Assembly: GCA_051453625.1 (NCBI GenBank)
Contig: JBOZIK010000001.1
Coordinates: 232,832,602-232,896,601, forward strand
Origin: Welwitschia mirabilis
Taxonomy: Eukaryota > Gnetophyta > Gnetopsida > Welwitschiales
Direction of reading: 5' to 3'
Length of the DNA stretch: 64,000 nt
The notes under the pieces are model-generated. The model saw only the letters and a program-made list of their open reading frames with translations. It was not told the origin of the DNA and made no database searches. The translations under genes and the position numbers were made by a program. Below, piece by piece: positions 12,111 through 24,044 of this stretch. The first letter of the stretch is position 1. Each line of letters starts with the position of its first letter.

Positions 12111-12139
12111 TAGCCCTTCACTTAGCTTTATCAGTTCTT
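12111..12139 (-). other. polypurine-containing block before LTR3
   Basis: On the minus strand this reads ACTGATAAAGCTAAGTGAAG followed by GGCTA and the LTR. The same block precedes LTR2 (27682-27711) and the 3' LTR of D (57262-57290), marking them as one superfamily. Confidence 0.8.
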
Positions 12140-12948
12140 GACAAAATTAGGTGGTTAACCATGAATGTGAACCATTGAAAATCATATCAAAAAGAATTTT
12201 CAAAAATCTCAGAGATATAGACTAAATTGTTAAAAATAGAAAACAGAATGTTTCACCTATGTAAGATACTAGTCATATTGTCATTAGCTAGTCGTCTAAA
12301 TGATATAAGGGATGACAAGCTCAAAAATTATTCTTAGAAAACAAAAACATTAGACAAAATTTTTAGAAAAATAATCATTAAATATGCTAATTAATGAATA
12401 ATCCCCCATTGAAATGTATAATAAATAGAAAAAAAGATCATGCAAAAATATAATTCATCCTCATCGATAAGTGTAAAAATGATAAATATGCATGAAATCT
12501 AAAGACATGAACATCATGATGAAACTTAGAATAAGATGTTTATATATATATATATATAAAACATGAGTTTTTAGTATAAAATATATGGAGGAAAATATAC
12601 AAAGTATGACATAATAAATCACTCCCCTAGTTGCCTCATGATAAACTTAGTATGGATAGTAAGATTAGGTGTAAGAGGAGAAGAAGAAGGATGCTTAAGA
12701 TTCAGAGGAAAATGAAGATTCAAATATGTAGAGATAGAATGAACTATGTTGTATCCTTGTACTCAAACTACTTTTAGAAGGTCAACTATCACACTGTACT
12801 TCATAGATATGATGCACTAGCCTATGTCTACCAACTGCTCCTCAGAGTGCTACACTCTCTTCTCAAGTATCTGGATCCTCTATTCAAGTATCTAGATACT
12901 CTAATTAAGCATTATAATACCTATATTAATGAAACCCCTTGATGGTTT
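12140..12948 (-). other. 3' untranslated part of B
   Basis: AT-rich, homologous to 27712-28520 of A. It contains one compound GTCATC motif (12279-12316), a (TA)n run at about 12541-12558, and a GAAGAAGAAGG stretch near 12680. No convincing coding trace. Confidence 0.6.
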
Positions 12949-12949
12949 C

Positions 12950-13760
12950 AATGGTCTCTACTAGAAGGGCTTGGATCTGTTCTAATGAAATTCCAATTGT
13001 AGGTCTTTGAACCTGAGGTTTCTCTACCTCTTCTGGTACCTATATATCCATGTCCTATAAATAACAAGCTAAAGTCGAAATGTAAGTCAGGCACTACTCA
13101 CCCATAGGATTTGGTATTCCAAACCATTAAAACATGGCTGAGAGGAGGCATGGATATCCTAGAGTTTGCAACTATCATGCCTCAACCATGGACCTGAGTC
13201 TCCTCCATATAAAGTAGGTAAGTCCATTTGCTTGTCCTGCCTAAATGATATTAATATTTGTAAATGAGACACCATGGCATAACTATCATGAAAATATGGG
13301 CTGATGTTATGAATCAGACCTCTATGCAAAATCTTATAGGCATAAGTCAACTCTATCATTAGAATACCTTGCTTATCTAATGTCAAATCTACTCAAATAT
13401 CTAATGTTGTATCATATGTACAATGCTCCTTTGTGCCACTAGTAGAATATATGTGTAGACTTCCAATACCATCTAGGTTTATTACTCTACAATATGGTTT
13501 GGAATTACTACTATCTTATGATCTAAAATTAAATTTATAACTATATCCACTAGGTGACCACAAGAATTAGGGCATCGCTCAATATGCATGATGTCATATA
13601 ACTCCTTAGTCTTTGAAATGTAATAAGTTCCATGTACACCTAAATCTAGTAGAGCTAAAAAATTAGTAAGCTTTAATCAACCTCTCGCTTTAACTACTTA
13701 TGAAGTCTTCAAAATATATTTTGACACAAATAGTAGAAGTTTGAATTGTAAGAGATCTTT
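12950..13760 (-). pseudogene. extra ORF downstream of pol in B (Athila-type third ORF)
   Basis: The minus strand gives protein-like sequence in one main frame. Its clean part is 13159-13386, a 75-codon frame with an IELTYAYKILHRGLIHNISP core. It is preceded (13440-13560) by a segment with YSTSGTKEHC and followed by an acidic/charged tail with stops. The run 'AY.ILHRG.....SP...' matches the layout of the conserved domain of the additional ORF that many Athila-like and other plant Ty3 elements carry after integrase (often labelled putative plant transposon protein or env-like). It has a homologue in A (28570-29400). Its function is not established; no signal peptide or membrane anchor can be claimed from the decayed frame. 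Confidence 0.55.
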
Positions 13761-15480
13761 TATATCGAGGTCGAGGATGTATGGGCTCTATGTGATCTAC
13801 CTCTGGTGGTACTAATGGGCCTGTCTCTTATTCAATGGCTTTAGGCTTAGTCTCAACCTATCTAGCTCTATGTGGATGAGGCCTACTCAACCACAAATAC
13901 ATAATAAATCATGTGAGATCTAATGGACATGGCTAAATATGTCACATGTTTGCTTAAAATGAACTCTAAAATTGCTTAAAAAATGTAAAAAATTATGAAA
14001 ATATGTCCTACCCTTATTCCTTACCTTCTAAAGTGTTAATATATTTATATTGCCTAATTGTATGAAGAAAATTTCAAAACATGCAAAAAGTGTAAAAACA
14101 GTGTTTAAGTGAGCCCCATATAAGGTGAAAATTCGAAGTGCTTAAATGGAAAATCTAATCCAATAAAAATGTAGAACCCATTGAATTGATCAATTTACCC
14201 TAGAGGACCACTATGTTTTAACTTATGGTTTGTAAGAAATCAACTGTAAAAGGTAAAACCTATTTTAAAATGCACAATTAATCATATCTTTCAAAATACA
14301 TAGTGAAAATTAGTTCCATAAGTTTCTAACCAAAGAGCATGCAAACTTGATCAACATAGTTAAAAACTACACATTAAAAGGCTAATAAATGAGAGAAAAA
14401 ATTGAAAAATATGAAGGAGAGAAAAACATACTTCATTTTCAAGAAATCACAGAAATCTAAAAATCTAGTGAGTAAATCTCATTGGGATAAGTTCCAGCAC
14501 ATTAGCATGGACTAGGGGAACTATCTTCTCTAAAAGGAATGGGAAAAAGTGATAACAAAATGAAGAAAAATGAGGAAAACAAATGTATCTATAGTTTTAT
14601 GACATTTTCTTCTGGTCACGTCATCCAGACGAAAGCCCTTGGATGACTCTTATGAAAAATCTCACTGTTGGCTGCCTATGTTATCCAGATGATAAGGTGG
14701 ACTATGAGTTTTGGAAAATTTTCTCAAAAATTAAATTGTCAGCCAAGTAAGTTATACTTAGATATCAGCATGAAGGTATTAAAATTTAACAAAAATCTTT
14801 GAAAAAAAATGATTAGTGAAGAATTCATAATAAATTAAGATAATGTAGAAAAACTTAAACCAAATGAAAAATAGAGTTGAAGAAAACATGCTAACTAGGT
14901 TGAAACCTGATAATTAAGACTAAATAAATGTGCTCAAACTAAAAAAATAAATAAGATAAAATATAGAACTCCAAAAAATACAAGGAATCTCATAAAAATA
15001 TGGAACATATAATATTATCCATTTAATTTAAATGCTAAAAGAAAGTGATATGTTACAAATTACAAATAAGAAAATACTAAATCATAAGGTTCTATATGAA
15101 GATGAAAAAATGCAAAAAAAAAAAAACTTTGAAATGAAAAATTGAAAGACCAAAGAAAAATAGAATGAAAATGGATAGAAGGAACATAAATAAGATTGCT
15201 TATCTATCCTAAATTCTAACCTAGCAAGCCCTCATGGAAGACATTATAAAACCAACTAAGCAAAAACTGCATCACAAAATGTAACTCTACTTTATAAAGT
15301 TCCACTCAAAGTGATTATGATGATATCAAAGATTAAGTGCTTAGAATAATGAATGATAATATCAAGAGCTATTCAAAAATGAACTCACCTTCTCATATTC
15401 CAAAACACATCTAAATCCTTAAAAGTAAAATGATCTTGTAGGAATACAAAGAGTTTAGAAAATAAGTAATGTCTTTGATG
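13761..15480 (-). other. intervening 3' region of B
   Basis: AT-rich DNA homologous to 29400-30960 of A. It holds two compound GTCATC motifs (14613-14646 and 14671-14706). No further coding trace is supported. Confidence 0.55.
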
Positions 15481-15660
15481 ATATCCGGAACACCACTGAT
15501 CCCATAGTCTTAAAGTTTTTTATAAATTTTCCATGATGAGGAGAGTGCAACCATAGTTAGAGAAGTAAGGACTCATGAAGCATGGCCATCAAACCTCCCA
15601 GTGGAGGTCCCACAGCTACCATATTACAGTGTCAAAGGTTTCTCTCGAAAATATTTTCCC
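15481..15660 (-). pseudogene. conserved peptide block after integrase, B copy
   Basis: The minus strand encodes a WPCFMSPYFSNYGCTLLIM-like stretch (about 15525-15590). Matching blocks occur in A (30960-31110) and D (55535-55690). WPC, PY and the CT.LIM end are shared between all three copies, although the elements are otherwise much diverged. It lies between the integrase region and the extra ORF. It may be the tail of the pol polyprotein or a small separate frame. Confidence 0.55.
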
Positions 15661-16079
15661 TAGTGTACTTGCAGTAGGACATCATGGTAATCATGTTTTT
15701 GAGTTATCATAAATAAAAAACATTATAGTCTTTATTTTACTCTTTTTTTTAATCAAACAAAATAACATTCCATATGATCAAACATTCTAAAAGACAAAGA
15801 TGAAAGTTGTAAGATTAAGATAGAAAAGAACACTCTTAAACAATCTAAGACCTTTTCATCATTGAGAAAAAAATAAAGCATTTTCCTTCAAATTGAAGTT
15901 CATGGAGTTGTCAATGTCCTAAGATTGGGTGAATCCAATCTTACCACTAAGATGCCAAAGTCCAAAAACTAATCATAAAAATAAATACATAAATCATGTT
16001 TGAAAGATAATCAAGTAATACCATAATAATTTTCCAAAGGAAAAAGTTAAGAGAAAATTCAGATGGTTTACTTATGTAA
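15661..16079 (-). other. end of integrase-proximal region of B, duplicated
   Basis: About 15890-16060 is homologous both to 31370-31540 of A and to 20830-21000 on the other side of C. The same piece of the element is therefore present twice in B, so the two flanks of C are not one simple interrupted element. Confidence 0.6.
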
Positions 16080-16198
16080 TTCCAAATTTTAGCCATCGAC
16101 TTCCTGAAATTCTCATGCAATCAAGTTAAAAATCTCAATAAAGTCATAAAAATGTATTTTCTCAAAATAACAAAAAATAAAAATCAATATTCTATTAA

Positions 16199-16351
16199 CT
16201 ATCATCCTGGTTATTGTCCAAATGATAGAGAGGATGACAAAGACAGAAAAACAGAAAATTATTAAAAAATACAAAAATTTGTTAGAAAGCTGAAAAACTC
16301 AACAAATTTAACTATCCTCCATGTTGTCATGGGAACGAGAGGTAAGACAAC
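16199..16351 (-). repeat. compound GTCATC motif, 2 copies (element C, 3' side)
   Basis: Copies at 16199-16238 (ATCATCC ... GAGGATGAC) and 16311-16351. They resemble the C leader at 19365-19617, as if a leader segment had been duplicated downstream of the protease. Confidence 0.55.
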
Positions 16352-16811
16352 ATATTATTATTATAGAAACAGCAAATAAAAACTAGAAATAAAAATAAAA
16401 AATAAAAAAAGAAAATGAATTCTGAGACTATCAAAATAGAAAACTAAAAAGAAAATAGCAAGGTAAGTAAATTTTATTTAATTATTAAATCTAATTCACA
16501 CTTTTATTGAAAACAAAGGAAGGAAAAATTAAGGATCTATTTTGGTCTCAAGATTTTCATAGAAATAAAGTTCAAATACAAAATTTACCAATTGATACAA
16601 CATAAGAGATGTATAATTTTTTTAGGTAAAATTAATTAGATGAAGAGAAGAGTATTGGATAGCACTCTATGATGCCACATTAAAGCACAAATCTTGGAAT
16701 TCAAAAGGAAGAGTAATGGCAACCCTGATTGAATGTAAGAGTTTTACTTTAAGCATCATAAACAAAATTACATTCAAGTCCATTAAAAACATTTTCATCT
16801 AAATTCAAATT
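16352..16811 (-). other. non-coding part of element C
   Basis: A-rich DNA between the duplicated leader-like motifs and the protease frame. No frame supported. Confidence 0.5.
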
Positions 16812-16911
16812 ATGATTTTCAAGTTTTGGCTTATGCGATGGATAATCTCCCTCATAATTTTTCTTGAAAGTTGGACTTCCTTACACTCTAAAGGTTTTAT
16901 TTCTTCTTTAT

Positions 16912-17500
16912 CTAAAGTTGATCATCACAAAGAACATGCTTATTTGATTTTATCTCTCTTTCTTCAAGTGGGTGATGTTGTAGGAATAAAGTTGGTTTGA
17001 TATTGTCTTCAATGTTTATTTCATCATCACCTAAATCTTTTTCAGCTGCATCAAAGACTCTAATTGAAAACATTCTATTTTCAAAGTTACATTTCATTGT
17101 TCCTACTCTTGTATCAATGATGCAGTGTGCTATTGCACAAAAAACTCTACCTAGAAGTACAGGGTATCCTCTGTTATGCTCAACTTCTATAATAATTACA
17201 TCTATGGGATAGTAAGCTTCTTTAATTTGAATTACCAAATGTTTAATGATGTCTAATAGTTTCTTAACTAATGTATCTGCTAATTTTAAAACAACTAGAG
17301 TAGGCTCTATTCTATCCTTCAAATCAAGTCTCTTACAAATGTGAAGTGACATAACATTAACACTCACTTCAATGTCTATTAAAGCTTTTCTGATCTTTTT
17401 GTTTCTCTCTATAGTAACATTCACTGTAGCTGCTCCTAGATCTTTAAATTTAAGTGATTTTTGTAATACTACATTTGTGAGGGATTGAACAAGAAAGACC
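16912..17500 (-). pseudogene. Athila-type aspartic protease segment of C, open but mutated
   Basis: The longest N-free open frame in the window: 170 codons from an ATG at 17424 to a stop at 16912, open further upstream to about 17500. It shows the order expected of the Athila retropepsin. KFKDLGA comes upstream, then the active-site region ALIDIEVSVNVM, then LADTLVKKLLDIIKHLVIQI, YPIDVIII and YPVLLGRVFC. The catalytic Asp is present, but the D-(T/S/L)-G-(A/T)-S signature reads D-I-E-V-S. Gly to Glu and Ala to Val both fit G-to-A or C-to-T changes, so the enzyme should be dead. The B copy keeps D-I-G-T-S. It would normally cleave the gag-pol polyprotein. It lies just after the gag and knuckle of C. 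Confidence 0.75.
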
Positions 17501-18148
17501 TTGCTAGGGATAACTCATTTTTGTTTTCTTTTTATTAGGTCTTTCCATAATTTTGAGTACCTTGTATTTTCTTATAAAACTTTCTAAAAGGCTAAGTTTA
17601 TGTTGAAGTTTTTTACCAAGATTGAATTGTTGTTAAGCCTATCCATCTAAGGGATGGTTTGTTGAGAAGGAATTTTCTTTTTCTTTTTGCCAAGATAAGG
17701 GAAGTTGTAATCTTCTAATATTTCAATGTCCTCTTCCTCTTTTTATTTATCATTTGTAAAGTTATTTTGGAAGGTTAAATATTTAAATGAAAGAGAGTTT
17801 GTTTCTTATCCACTTCTTGTCACAACCTTACAATCTTTTCTTAATTCATTTGGGATTGGTAAAGGTTGTATTGCTAAAGTTCCTTAAGGTCTTTAGTTTT
17901 TTAACATTGTTTGTTAAAGAATGTTTTGCCAATATTGTTTATTAAAGAACGTTTATTAAGTTTTCAACTTTGGCATTTATTTCTTCACATGATCTTCTAA
18001 GTTCATCCATAAGGTTTATTATTGAATTATTTGGATGTTGGTAATTAGATGAACTTGGTGGATAGTTCATGTTTTCGAATTAGTTTTTGAAAGGGTAAGA
18101 ATTGGTTTGAAAATGAGTGTTCAACCTAGGTTGTGTCTGATTTTGGTT

Positions 18149-18352
18149 TCAAAAGTTTTTAGGTGGTTTGTTGAAAGCACAAACTTCTTCTTGTATTCTT
18201 TCTTTGTATGTTGGAAAAAGAGGACAGTTTTTGGTAACATGATAATTATCCTCACATAAGTCACAGGTTTGCACAACATTTTTTTTTGTTACTATTTTGG
18301 CATCTAAGATCATTTCTGTATACTTCTCTAAGGTTGTTGTAAAATCTTTCAT
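18149..18352 (-). pseudogene. gag: gag zinc knuckle of C
   Basis: A 67-codon open piece with CDLCEDNYHVTKNC followed by PLFP, a complete C-x2-C-x4-H-x4-C nucleocapsid knuckle. This is the only one of the three Athila-like copies here with all four ligands. It lies between the capsid part and the protease. Stops on both sides show that the gag frame as a whole is broken. Confidence 0.75.
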
Positions 18353-19116
18353 GGGATTTATAGGATTGGATTCTATCTCATTTTATTATTTAACCTCTTT
18401 TAAGTCTTTGAGCAGTTAGCCTACAGTTAGATTTTCTTTAGGAGTTAACCAAGTTTGACTTACCTACACAAGTTTTTTTAATTTTCACTAGGCATCTTCT
18501 AGTGTAAGGTTCATGAGGTTTCCTTCACAGGAAAAATCAACAAGTTGTTTCATGTGTGGAGTTAGCCCACTATAAAAGTATTTTATTAGTTCTATTAGTA
18601 AAAAAACATCTACTAGATTAGAATGATAGGCTACAAAGAAATACTCATATGTGGAGGCATAATATTCATTTGGTTTTTGTTGAAAATTTATTACCTTTTT
18701 TTTTCTTTTTTCATGGTTTCTTCACTCATGAATCTTTTTACAAAGGTTTTCTTAACTTGATCTCATGTTTCTAAGCTTTTGTGGGGTATGGTTTTTAGTC
18801 AATTTTTTACTCTACCCTTTAATGTCATGGGAAAGATTACCATATATGTTCTATCAGTTATTTTTTTCTTCCCATTTCCTGAGGTGATGATTAGTTGTTC
18901 AATGTCTACAATGTGTTGAAGGGGATCCTCATCATCTTCTCTGCCAAAAGTTTGGTATGCATGTAAATTTTTGAGCTCAACATCATCTCCTAGGGGTAGA
19001 TCAAAAGAGGTTAGAATTTCTTATTTCTTATTGGCTAATAATTCTTTTAGGGTAACATTTGCATTAGGGGTAGAAGATCCTACAACTTGGTTTTACTTAC
19101 CAAAGGTACTTGACAT
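18353..19116 (-). pseudogene. gag: gag (capsid) of C
   Basis: Starts at an ATG at 19116 (MSSTFGK; A and B start MSSSSQK at the matching place). Shared landmarks follow: LKELLANKK, FDLPLGDDVELKNLHAY, TYMVIFPMTLKG, TIPHKSLET, FVKRFMSEE, NFQQKPNEYYASTYE and YFYSGL. This is the retrotransposon gag domain order. It would form the capsid that packages element RNA. Stops replace Trp and Gln codons. Codons 1-20 are cleanly aligned between A, B and C, supporting the start. Confidence 0.8.
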
Positions 19117-19765
19117 TGTAAATTGATTCTCTCCTTCTATAGGATTTTCATTAAGAAAATCTGATTTAGAAAAAATAAATTCGGAAGGAGTTTTGAGTGC
19201 ACCTGGAGAGAGCTTTTTCGATTTGTTTTCTATATTCACCAGTCCTTATTTAATGTTCTTTTCTATCAGTAGCCTTTCTCTTTGATATTTCTTCTCAAGA
19301 TTGACCATATTATAGCATCTTGTAAATAGCAAACAATAGAAAACAAGATAAAAAACAATAAACTATTATCCTGTCTGTCATAGGGATGATAAAGAAAATA
19401 ACAAACACAGAACCAGAAAAATAGAAACAGACCTGAAATCAAAATAGAAAGCAGAAAACACAAAAAATAGAATTGTCATCCTCCTAGTCATCTAAACATC
19501 ATAGGAGATGACAAAAACTAATTTATTTTAGGAAAATCACAATCCAAAAATAAAATCAAGAATAGAAACTATACACTATTATTCTATCCATCATGGGGAC
19601 AATGGTGGGGACGACCACAAATTTTTATAGAAAGCCAAAATTGAAAAACTACACACAGAAAACCTATAGCTTCTAATAAAATACAATGTCGCATAGACAA
19701 ATAACCAAATAGAGGTCCAATATACTCACTTGAATGATGACAACCCTTGTAATCCTCAATAGCCT
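19117..19765 (-). other. 5' leader of C with three compound GTCATC motifs
   Basis: The leader between primer site and gag. Motif copies lie at 19365-19390, 19473-19512 and 19578-19617. The cleanest pair is TTGTCATCC at 19473 and GGAGATGAC ending at 19512. Confidence 0.65.
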
Positions 19766-19784
19766 TCCCTAGAAATGACGCTAA
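19766..19784 (-). other. primer binding site of C
   Basis: Minus strand TTAGCGTCATTTCTAGGGA. The usual Athila-type site is TTGGCGCCGTTGCCGGGGA (tRNA-Asp type, from memory of the family). Nearly all differences are transitions. It stands two bases from the LTR end. Confidence 0.75.
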
Positions 19785-19786
19785 AA

Positions 19787-20482
19787 AGTTGTAATGTATA
19801 TTTATATAAGTTTTTACATTCAAAGAGATCTTATCATTTATAACCAAAACAGATATCTTACACAATGTGTCACACTAGTATGAGTGGGAGTAGACCTGAA
19901 ATGTTATATTCACATGGATGTCTATGAGCATGAGACTTAGATTTCTTTACAAAAGAATACTAGGAACTAGAAATAAAGAATAATGCAAGAAATAAAAGAT
20001 ACAAAGCAATGCAAATGCAAAAGTGCAACTAATCTCAATGAAATGCAAAATAAACTATTACTACTTGCTTTTAGCCTTAATAAAAGCTTCCTTGATAATC
20101 TATATCACCTAATAAATTGTCATCAGATCAAGGGCAACATAGAATATAACAGTCATTAGAGAATCTATAATGCAAATATAAAATTAAAACAAAGTTTATA
20201 TTAAGAAAGAGTGACAAATATCTTAGTTACAAAATAGTCGACTCTCAATGGAGGATACACAATCCTCCACCAAGTGCATATCTTTATGTACCACTTAAGA
20301 TGGATCTCCCATCCTTTGATCTCTCGTCACAAGAATTTCCAGCGCAATGAAGATTATAAGAAGAGTCAAATAGGGGTTTATTTATAACAACTCACAGTAG
20401 AAAAAGATAAACGACAGGTGTGGAAAGGCATGCTCATTTACAACTCAGAAATGGATGAAACAGTTAAGGGTAGTTGTTAGAG
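19787..20482 (-). repeat. 5' LTR of C, truncated
   Basis: Alignable with LTR3 in patches (GGATACACAA, AAGAATTTCC) but diverged. It contains a minus-strand TATAAATA at 20379-20386, a plausible promoter. The expected TGTTG start is missing because a different LTR begins at 20483. Confidence 0.7.
20379..20386 (-). promoter_or_regulatory. candidate TATA box in LTR of C
   Basis: TATAAATA on the minus strand, then AACCCC. The LTRs of D (51070, 57900) and the LTR-like piece at 60259 carry the same TATAAATAC-type box at a comparable place. Confidence 0.45.
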
Positions 20483-20666
20483 TGTAACACCCCAACTTTA
20501 ATTACCCTAAATAACTATAATATTTTTTTTTTTTTATAGTTATTAACTATCATGCATAACGGAACCTAGGATCAAATCCTAATTAGACTCTCTATTAACA
20601 TATTATAAGATTTAAATAATTAGAAAACACAATTATTACTTAACCATAGACCCTCTTGGTTTGCAT
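20483..20666 (+). repeat. start of a chromovirus-type LTR, cut by an assembly gap
   Basis: It begins TGTAACACCCCAAC, a start typical of plant chromovirus LTRs, and runs into an N run (20667-20766). It is unlike LTR1-3. It marks another insertion at the junction between C and B. Confidence 0.5.
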
Positions 20667-20766
20667 NNNNNNNNNNNNNNNNNNNNNNNNNNNNNNNNNN
20701 NNNNNNNNNNNNNNNNNNNNNNNNNNNNNNNNNNNNNNNNNNNNNNNNNNNNNNNNNNNNNNNNNN
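20667..20766. other. assembly gap (100 N)
   Basis: A round gap of 100, probably of unknown true size. The junction between the TGTAACACCCC LTR and B is hidden here. Confidence 0.9.
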
Positions 20767-20989
20767 TAACCAAAGAACTCATATCATTAAAAAAAAAAAA
20801 AAGAACTAGGGCATTCTTTTAAAGTAAAGTTTATAGATTTGAGAATATCTTAAGATTGAGTGAATCCAATTTTATCACTATAAGATGCATAAATACAAAT
20901 ACTAATCATGGAAACTTAATAGAACAACACCTATGTTAAGTTCAAAAAGATGATCAAGTAATATCATACATCCACTAAAGGAATAACCT

Positions 20990-22386
20990 AATAGAAAATT
21001 TAGACAATAATAATATGGAAGTCCTTCTCATTGAGGGAAATCTCTAAAACAAATGTTTCTATTATGTTTAAAGTTGCATCAAAAGATTTTTATTATGTTT
21101 TTAACCTTTGTTTATTAAATTTTTAAATCTTCTTAGTTTTTAAGTCAAAAATAATAATAGGGACATTAGAATGCACTCTCTCAATAAGATAAAGACTAAT
21201 CATTTAGAGGTTGACTTGTTATTTAAAAGATGTACTATAGTATTATATAAAAGAACAAGTTAACTAGGTTCAAACTTTTTGTGAAGTAAATTTCTATCAT
21301 ATTTGAACTTAGCTTGGGCTTTGTGAATTAATTAATAATGTATGGCATGAGTACATTTCTCATCAAGATGATCAAGTTGAGCTAATTTATATTTAAGATT
21401 CTCATAAAGGTCTATAAAATTAAGTTGATAAAAAATACAATAAGAGTTATAAAATACATCAATAGGTAAAACACAAACCTTTTCATCTACAAGTTCATAA
21501 GGTAAAAAACTAAGAGAATTACACCGAGTAGTATGATAAGCTTAAAGAACATCACTAAGCTTAGAAGTCTAAGATTTTTATTAACAATAACAAGTCTTTA
21601 TAGCATTTTTTTTAATTTCTCTATTTNNNNNNNNNNNNNNNNNNNNNNNNNNNNNNNNNNNNNNNNNNNNNNNNNNNNNNNNNNNNNNNNNNNNNNNNNN
21701 NNNNNNNNNNNNNNNNNNNNNNNNNNNNNNNNNNNNNNNNNNNNNNNNNNNNNNNNNNNNNNNNNNNNNNNNNNNNNNNNNNNNNNNNNNNNNNNNNNNN
21801 NNNNNNNNNNNNNNNNNNNNNNNNNNNNNNNNNNNNNNNNNNNNNNNNNNNNNNNNNNNNNNNNNNNNNNNNNNNNNNNNNNNNNNNNNNNNNNNNNNNN
21901 NNNNNNNNNNNNNNNNNNNNNNNNNNNNNNNNNNNNNNNNNNNNNNNNNNNNNNNNNNNNNNNNNNNNNNNNNNNNNNNNNNNNNNNNNNNNNNNNNNNN
22001 NNNNNNNNNNNNNNNNNNNNNNNNNNNNNNNNNNNNNNNNNNNNNNNNNNNNNNNNNNNNNNNNNNNNNNNNNNNNNNNNNNNNNNNNNNNNNNNNNNNN
22101 NNNNNNNNNNNNNNNNNNNNNNNNNNNNNNNNNNNNNNNNNNNNNNNNNNNNNNNNNNNNNNNNNNNNNNNNNNNNNNNNNNNNNNNNNNNNNNNNNNNN
22201 NNNNNNNNNNNNNNNNNNNNNNNNNNNNNNNNNNNNNNNNNNNNNNNNNNNNNNNNNNNNNNNNNNNNNNNNNNNNNNNNNNNNNNNNNNNNNNNNNNNN
22301 NNNNNNNNNNNNNNNNNNNNNNNNNNNNNNNNNNNNNNNNNNNNNNNNNNNNNNNNNNNNNNNNNNNNNNNNNNNNNNNNNNNNNN
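20990..22386 (-). pseudogene. pol: integrase region of B, mostly in an N run
   Basis: Visible flanks (20990-21626) match the C-terminal integrase region of A (31560-32160). The gap of 760 N corresponds to about 755 bp in A (32163-32917), so its size looks right. No integrase catalytic residues can be seen. Stops are frequent in the visible part. Confidence 0.6.
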
Positions 22387-23640
22387 TATAAGATCATTAA
22401 GAGAGGAATAAAGATAAAAGAAATAGTCAATAATACTATTATGCTTTCCTGCTTTATTAATGATGTTCAAATTAAATTATTTCATAAGAAGGATCCATCT
22501 AATAAGTATAACACTCAACTATTTCTTGGTCATAAGGTATCAAATTGTAGCATGATTAGTATAAATATTCATATAAAAGTCTAAAAGATAATGTCTAAGC
22601 ATATTAAGATAAAACATAATTGCTAACATTTCTTTCTCTATAGTAGTATAATTCATTTAAACTTTAGATAGAGTTTTACTACGATAAGATAAAACTTTAA
22701 AATAATTTCCATACTTTTGACCAAATACCTCACCCATGGCAAAATTACTAGCATCACACATTAAATCAAAATATTTATTCTAATTAAATCCCATTATAAT
22801 AGGAGAAGAAGAGATTTTATCTTTAAGTGTATCAAAAGAAAGCTAAAAAGATTCATTCTAATCAAATTTTAGCTTCTTTTTCAAGTAATGAATGAAGGGG
22901 TTTATAAATTTTTGCATAATCTTAAATAAACCAATAATCAAAATCATAATAATCAAGAAAGGATCAAACTTATTTTACATTGGTTGGAGGAGTTAGATTT
23001 TTAATGATACTAATCTTTTTATGTTTATTCTAAGTACTTTATAAAAAAATGATGACCTAAAACAAGTCCACTATGAACTAAAAAGAAATTTTTTTCCAAA
23101 ATCAAAGGTAGGCCACGAGAAATGCATCGATCAAGGACTTTTCCTAATCTTTTAAAGTTNNNNNNNNNNNNNNNNNNNNNNNNNNNNNNNNNNNNNNNNN
23201 NNNNNNNNNNNNNNNNNNNNNNNNNNNNNNNNNNNNNNNNNNNNNNNNNNNNNNNNNNNNNNNNNNNNNNNNNAGCTTGATCATCACTAGCAATACAAAT
23301 CTTATTGTAATCACTATATTCATACAGAAAATAATAAAAAGCACATTCTTGAATTCTATTAAGTATTAATCAAAAAAAGGTAAAGGACAATGGTTTTTTT
23401 GGGTTACTTCATTTAATTTTCTAAAATTAATGCACATCCCCCATTTCCCATCTTTCTTAGGTACTACCATTAAAAGGCTAACCAACTAGCTATCACCTAT
23501 AGCATAAATGATTTCAGCATCCATTAACTTCATGATTTCATCTTTTATGACTTGTCTAAGGGCTATATTTGATCTATGTTAGGGTTTTCTAATAAGTTTT
23601 GCATTTTCTTCAAGGTATATTTTATGTTAGATAATAGAGG
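22387..23640 (-). pseudogene. pol: RT / RNase H of B, broken and gapped
   Basis: Matches A 32918-34220. The stretch 23380-23620 aligns with the N-terminal RT part of A, and 22390-22860 with the RNase H part. The 114 N at 23160-23273 fall where A has FMDDF, so the catalytic Asp pair cannot be checked. The A counterpart of this gap is about 178 bp, so the gap is probably too short or the copy has a deletion. Many stops. Confidence 0.65.
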
Positions 23641-24044
23641 TAGAAATGGCTGTTAAATCTTTATGAAAACAAGCAAATGAATTAACCTTAGATTTTAAAA
23701 GTGAGATCAAAATTGACTCTTATTGAGGGAATAGATTTTTTGTTTATTATCAAAGGTTTTAGATTTAAGTTTAAATTTTTATTTTCTATTAAATTTTCAT
23801 GAAAATTGATTGTCATCTTAGATTGTTATCTAGATTGCAATAGTGGATGACCACCTTCAAAATAAAAAGTCTTAGATTTTCTTAGATCTTGGATTTCTAC
23901 ACAGTTAACAGATTTATTTTTTCTTCTCTTATGATTAAAATAATTAGTTCCTCAATTTTTAAAATTAAGTTAATCATCATTGGAAATTTTCCAGCTATCT
24001 ACTCTAAGTGAATCATTAAACAAAGTTGGCTCATAAAGCATTGA

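Larger units (their letters stand above)
16080..20482 (-). mobile_element. partial Athila-like element C (LTR, leader, gag, protease)
   Basis: Minus-strand order: LTR (20482 to 19787), primer site (19784-19766), leader, gag (from 19116), CCHC knuckle (about 18230-18270), protease (about 17500-16912), then non-coding DNA with leader-like motifs (16199-16351). RT, RNase H, integrase and the second LTR are missing. Its LTR is related to LTR1-3 but clearly diverged, so it is another lineage of the same superfamily that landed in, or recombined into, B. The left boundary is approximate. Confidence 0.7.

Noticed and set aside
21533-22470. Large open frames on both strands (up to 292 codons)
   Set aside because: They consist almost wholly of N; the same holds for 45299-46381 and 54474-55430.
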